A DNA stretch of 64,000 nt from Cylindrospermum stagnale PCC 7417 (lineage in GTDB: Bacteria > Cyanobacteriota > Cyanobacteriia > Cyanobacteriales > Nostocaceae), in NCBI RefSeq assembly GCF_000317535.1, contig NC_019757.1:5483501-5547500 (forward strand), written 5' to 3'. Made by a program: the position numbers and the translations under genes. Shown piece after piece: positions 61,577 to 64,000 of this stretch. Each line of letters starts with the position of its first letter. The stretch's first letter is position 1. A model generated the notes under the pieces. That model did no database searches and was not told where the DNA came from. It worked only from the letters and a program-made list of their open reading frames with translations.

Positions 61577-62386
61577 ATGTTTACTGCACGTCGTTGGTGG
61601 GATCGTAAGGGGTTACAAATTGGGATTTTAGCTCTAATACTTGGTAGCGCCTGGACAATGCGACAGACTCAAGGTGCGCTGTTGCTGGAGATGTACCAGG
61701 GGATTACCCGTCCCTTGCAAATGTTGCAGTCAGGGCCAAGTCCCGAAGAGCGTCTGAGGGATGCCCGCTTATTAGAGTTACAAACCCGCATAGTGGATCT
61801 GGAAACTCAAAATAAGAAGCTACAGGATATATTAGGTTACGTAGAGAAAGAACCCCTTTCATCACGCCCAATTCCGGCGCGGGTGGTGGGACGTAGCGCT
61901 GATAATTGGTGGCAACAAGTAACCCTAAATCGCGGCACGAGTGCGGGTATTCAAGAAGGCTCCATAGTCAAGGCAGATGGCGGACTAGTGGGTTTGGTAG
62001 AAAGTGTTACTTCTAATACTAGCCGTGTGTTGTTAGTCAGCGACCTCAAGAGTCAAGTGGGTGTCACCATTAGCCGCACAGCAGCCAAGGGCGTTTTGCG
62101 GGGTGATTCTTCAGATGAAGCAGTGCTAGAGTTTTATGAAAAAGTCCCAAATGTGAAAGTAGGAGATTTAGTTTCTACATCTACTTATAGTCAGAAGTTT
62201 CCCTCTGGCTTGGCAGTAGGCAGAGTTAAGTCTCTGGATTTAAAAAAACTCCCCGCATCAATCGCCAAAATTGAGCTATTCCCGCCGATTCGGTCTTTAG
62301 ATTGGGTGAGTATCTATCCTAAGCCAGAAATGCCAGAACCGGAAAATCCAAATTTGGCAAATGAACAGCTGCAAAAGTCTCGTTAG
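61577..62386 (+). CDS. mreC: Rod shape-determining protein MreC
   Basis: A 269-residue membrane-anchored protein. One N-terminal hydrophobic segment (LQIGILALILGSAWTM) is followed by a coiled coil (about 50-85). The periplasmic beta domain has ARVVGRSADNWWQQVTLNRG, GIQEGSIVKADGGLVGLVES and SDLKSQVGVTISRTAAKGVL. It links MreB, MreD and the elongasome. It is second in the mreBCD operon, 93 bp after mreB and 23 bp before mreD. Confidence 0.94.
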   Translation: MFTARRWWDRKGLQIGILALILGSAWTMRQTQGALLLEMYQGITRPLQMLQSGPSPEERLRDARLLELQTRIVDLETQNKKLQDILGYVEKEPLSSRPIPARVVGRSADNWWQQVTLNRGTSAGIQEGSIVKADGGLVGLVESVTSNTSRVLLVSDLKSQVGVTISRTAAKGVLRGDSSDEAVLEFYEKVPNVKVGDLVSTSTYSQKFPSGLAVGRVKSLDLKKLPASIAKIELFPPIRSLDWVSIYPKPEMPEPENPNLANEQLQKSR

Positions 62387-62409
62387 ATTCGCGAAAATTT
62401 CACAAAACA

Positions 62410-63048
62410 ATGAAGATTCCTGGATTGGGTGGTAACAGGCTTCTAAAGTCAAAATCGCCAGAGCGAAAATCCAAAACCATAACCCAGCCGCTGGCGCATT
62501 GGCATCCCCGCATCCGTCAACTGCTGGATTGGACGGTAACAGTCGGGTCTGTACTGTTATGTTTATGGTTGCTACCAACCCGTCTCCCAGGTATGGAATT
62601 ATTGGGGATTGGTCCCAATTGGCTGTTAATTTGGGTGGTGGCTTGGAGTGTCAAGCGCCCAGTGTTTGTGGGAGCATTAGCAGGTATAGTGCTAGGAATG
62701 CTGCAAGATGGGTTTACATCACCTGACCCTACTCATGCATTAAGTCTAGGGATAGTGGGGATGCTCACTAGTCTGATTCAGAAGCAGCGCTTTATCCAAG
62801 AAGACTTTATTTCTATTGCTTTAATCGTCTTTGTGATGGCAGTTTTGTCAGAGACTATCTTTGGTTTACAACTGACTTTGATGCGCGATGGCTACGGCGG
62901 GCAAAGCCTACGCCAAGTGGAATCCATTTGGAAATACTACCAGGTCGTCGCCCTTGCTTCCTCGATTCTCAGTAGCCTGTGGGCGCCTGTGGTTTACTAT
63001 CCCTTAAATCGTTGGTGGCAGCAGATGAAATTGTTAGATCAGTCTTAG
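62410..63048 (+). CDS. mreD: Rod shape-determining protein MreD
   Basis: A 212-residue membrane protein with about five transmembrane segments (from about residue 40): TVGSVLLCLWLLPTRLPG, LLIWVVAWSVKRPVFVGALA, GIVLGMLQDGFTSPDPTHAL, IALIVFVMAVLSETIFG and VALASSILSSLWAPVVYYPL. The long basic N-terminus (KSPERKSKTITQPLAHWHPR) is a cyanobacterial feature. It acts with MreC in cell-shape control. Assignment rests on hydropathy, the GMLQDGF motif and operon position. Confidence 0.9.
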   Translation: MKIPGLGGNRLLKSKSPERKSKTITQPLAHWHPRIRQLLDWTVTVGSVLLCLWLLPTRLPGMELLGIGPNWLLIWVVAWSVKRPVFVGALAGIVLGMLQDGFTSPDPTHALSLGIVGMLTSLIQKQRFIQEDFISIALIVFVMAVLSETIFGLQLTLMRDGYGGQSLRQVESIWKYYQVVALASSILSSLWAPVVYYPLNRWWQQMKLLDQS

Positions 63049-63311
63049 GCAATTCAAAATTTTCTTGATGATAACCGCCCACAGAGTCAACAGTTAAATG
63101 GGTCTGTACATTCGTCAGGGATCAGGGCATCTGCCTTTATCCCTAACTTACATTTATGCAAGAGAATTTGGGCAACTTCTGGCAATATAGACTCAAGCTA
63201 GCGAGAAGTTTAATTTAAATCGAGACAGCCAACAATTAGATCAGAAGTGTTGAATGTTCACCAGAAACGTCGCTAGCTTGCCCAATATTTACAACATTAT
63301 TGCCTAAAATT

Positions 63312-64000
63312 ATGGATAATTCCCCAGTGGTCGCTCAAGCAGATGCATCCTCACCCAATGACACTCAGGAAAATGCACTACTAGTGGGGACGGCAGTTAG
63401 CTCAGATTCACCAAAGAAAGTAAGGGTAGGCAGTGACAATGACCGCCAAATGATGCAGCGGTGTTTGGAATTAGCCCGCCGCGCTTTAGGACGTACTTCG
63501 CCAAATCCCCTAGTGGGGGCGGTGATTGTCAAAGATGGGGAAATTGTCGGTGAAGGGTTTCATCCCCGTGCAGGTGAACCCCATGCGGAAGTTTTTGCTT
63601 TGAGAGCAGCAGGCAATCGCGCTCATGGAGCTACAATCTATGTCAGCCTCGAACCTTGCAATCACTATGGACGCACTCCCCCTTGTTCTGAAGCTTTAAT
63701 AGACGCTGGGGTGGCAAAGGTGGTGGTGGGTATGGTTGACCCTAACCCACTAGTCGCTGGCGGTGGTATTGACCGTTTACGTAGGGCGGGAATAGAAGTT
63801 TTGGTAGGAGTGGAAGAAGCAGCTTGTCATCAGCTAAATGAAGCTTTTGTTCATCGCATTCTCTACAAACGACCTATGGGCATTTTGAAATATGCCATGA
63901 CTTTAGATGGCAAAATTGCTACGAGTTTTGGTCACAGTGCTTGGGTAACCAGCCAAGAGGCCCGGAGCGAAGTACATCAACTGCGGTTAAGTTGTGATGC
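63312..64000 (+). CDS. ribD: Riboflavin biosynthesis protein RibD (partial at window end)
   Basis: The gene starts at ATG 63312 and runs off the window after about 229 codons. The deaminase domain has MQRCLELARRALGRTSPNPL, the zinc site AGEPHAEVFALR and EPCNHYGRTPPCSEAL. The reductase domain starts with PMGILKYAMTLDGKIATSFG and SAWVTSQEAR. RibD deaminates and then reduces the pyrimidine intermediate of riboflavin synthesis. The N-terminus carries about 36 extra low-complexity residues (VVAQADASSPNDTQENALLV), so an internal start near MMQRCLEL is possible. Confidence 0.93.
   Translation, partial: MDNSPVVAQADASSPNDTQENALLVGTAVSSDSPKKVRVGSDNDRQMMQRCLELARRALGRTSPNPLVGAVIVKDGEIVGEGFHPRAGEPHAEVFALRAAGNRAHGATIYVSLEPCNHYGRTPPCSEALIDAGVAKVVVGMVDPNPLVAGGGIDRLRRAGIEVLVGVEEAACHQLNEAFVHRILYKRPMGILKYAMTLDGKIATSFGHSAWVTSQEARSEVHQLRLSCD

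Overview
The window is chromosomal DNA from a filamentous, heterocyst-forming cyanobacterium of the Nostoc/Anabaena group. The evidence is: very frequent HIP1 octamers (GCGATCGC); photosystem I genes (psaF, psaJ, psaL); a hetZ gene with a patU-like partner; heptameric AATGACT short tandem repeats; a Tic22 homologue; and many conserved cyanobacterial proteins of unknown function. From memory, the right half (psaFJL, hetZ-patU, prenyl synthase, murI, amiC, ssb, mreBCD) follows an order known from Anabaena sp. PCC 7120.

Layout. 0-1.5 kb: small membrane-associated proteins (DUF948-like, YtxH-like). 1.7-5.8 kb: an AT-rich accessory segment with a tyrosine integrase next to tRNA-Phe, a CoiA-like protein and a secreted protein, bounded by paired 11-bp iterons. 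6-10.7 kb: a zinc uptake locus (znuA-znuC-znuB) divergent from an SLH/OprB porin, with a Zur-like box between. 11-20.7 kb: rqcH/NFACT, an RRM protein, a membrane protein with a degenerate M48 peptidase domain, prfC, a DUF4870 protein and hemB. 20.9-23.4 kb: an accessory cluster of an ankyrin protein, two unknowns and three small HTH regulators, two of them tandem paralogues. 23.8-32.4 kb: pdhB, secD-secF, a GNAT, a histidine-kinase-like protein, tsaC, a decayed CRISPR repeat, prmC, tic22 and tRNA-Pro. 32.7-35.4 kb: a second related GNAT, then a graveyard of decayed IS200/IS605 (TnpB) and ribbon-helix-helix sequences. 35.5-40.1 kb: an ACT-domain protein, an alpha/beta hydrolase, tsaD, psaF-psaJ and psaL. 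40.2-42.4 kb: a complete-looking group II intron whose encoded protein has RT, maturase and HNH domains. 42.7-50.3 kb: gmk, remA-like, DUF6464, a transglutaminase-like membrane protein with a substituted active site, patU-like and hetZ. 50.3-58.7 kb: prenyl diphosphate synthase, murI, one AMIN/Amidase_3 protein, a CPA2 antiporter and an EVE protein. 58.9-64 kb: a SIMPL protein, ssb with a LexA box, mreB-mreC-mreD and the start of ribD.

Functional links. Zinc import: znuACB with a probable outer-membrane partner. t6A tRNA modification: tsaC and tsaD. Translation termination and rescue: prfC, prmC, rqcH. Cell wall and shape: murI, amiC, mreBCD. Heterocyst patterning: hetZ and the patU-like gene. 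Most of the window is ordinary core genome. The parts worth a second look are the 1.7-5.8 kb element, the 12.9-13.4 kb and 33.3-35.4 kb relic zones, the group II intron with its odd flank, two apparently inactive enzyme domains, and the heptamer repeats that supply gene stop codons. I found no clear new multi-gene system.
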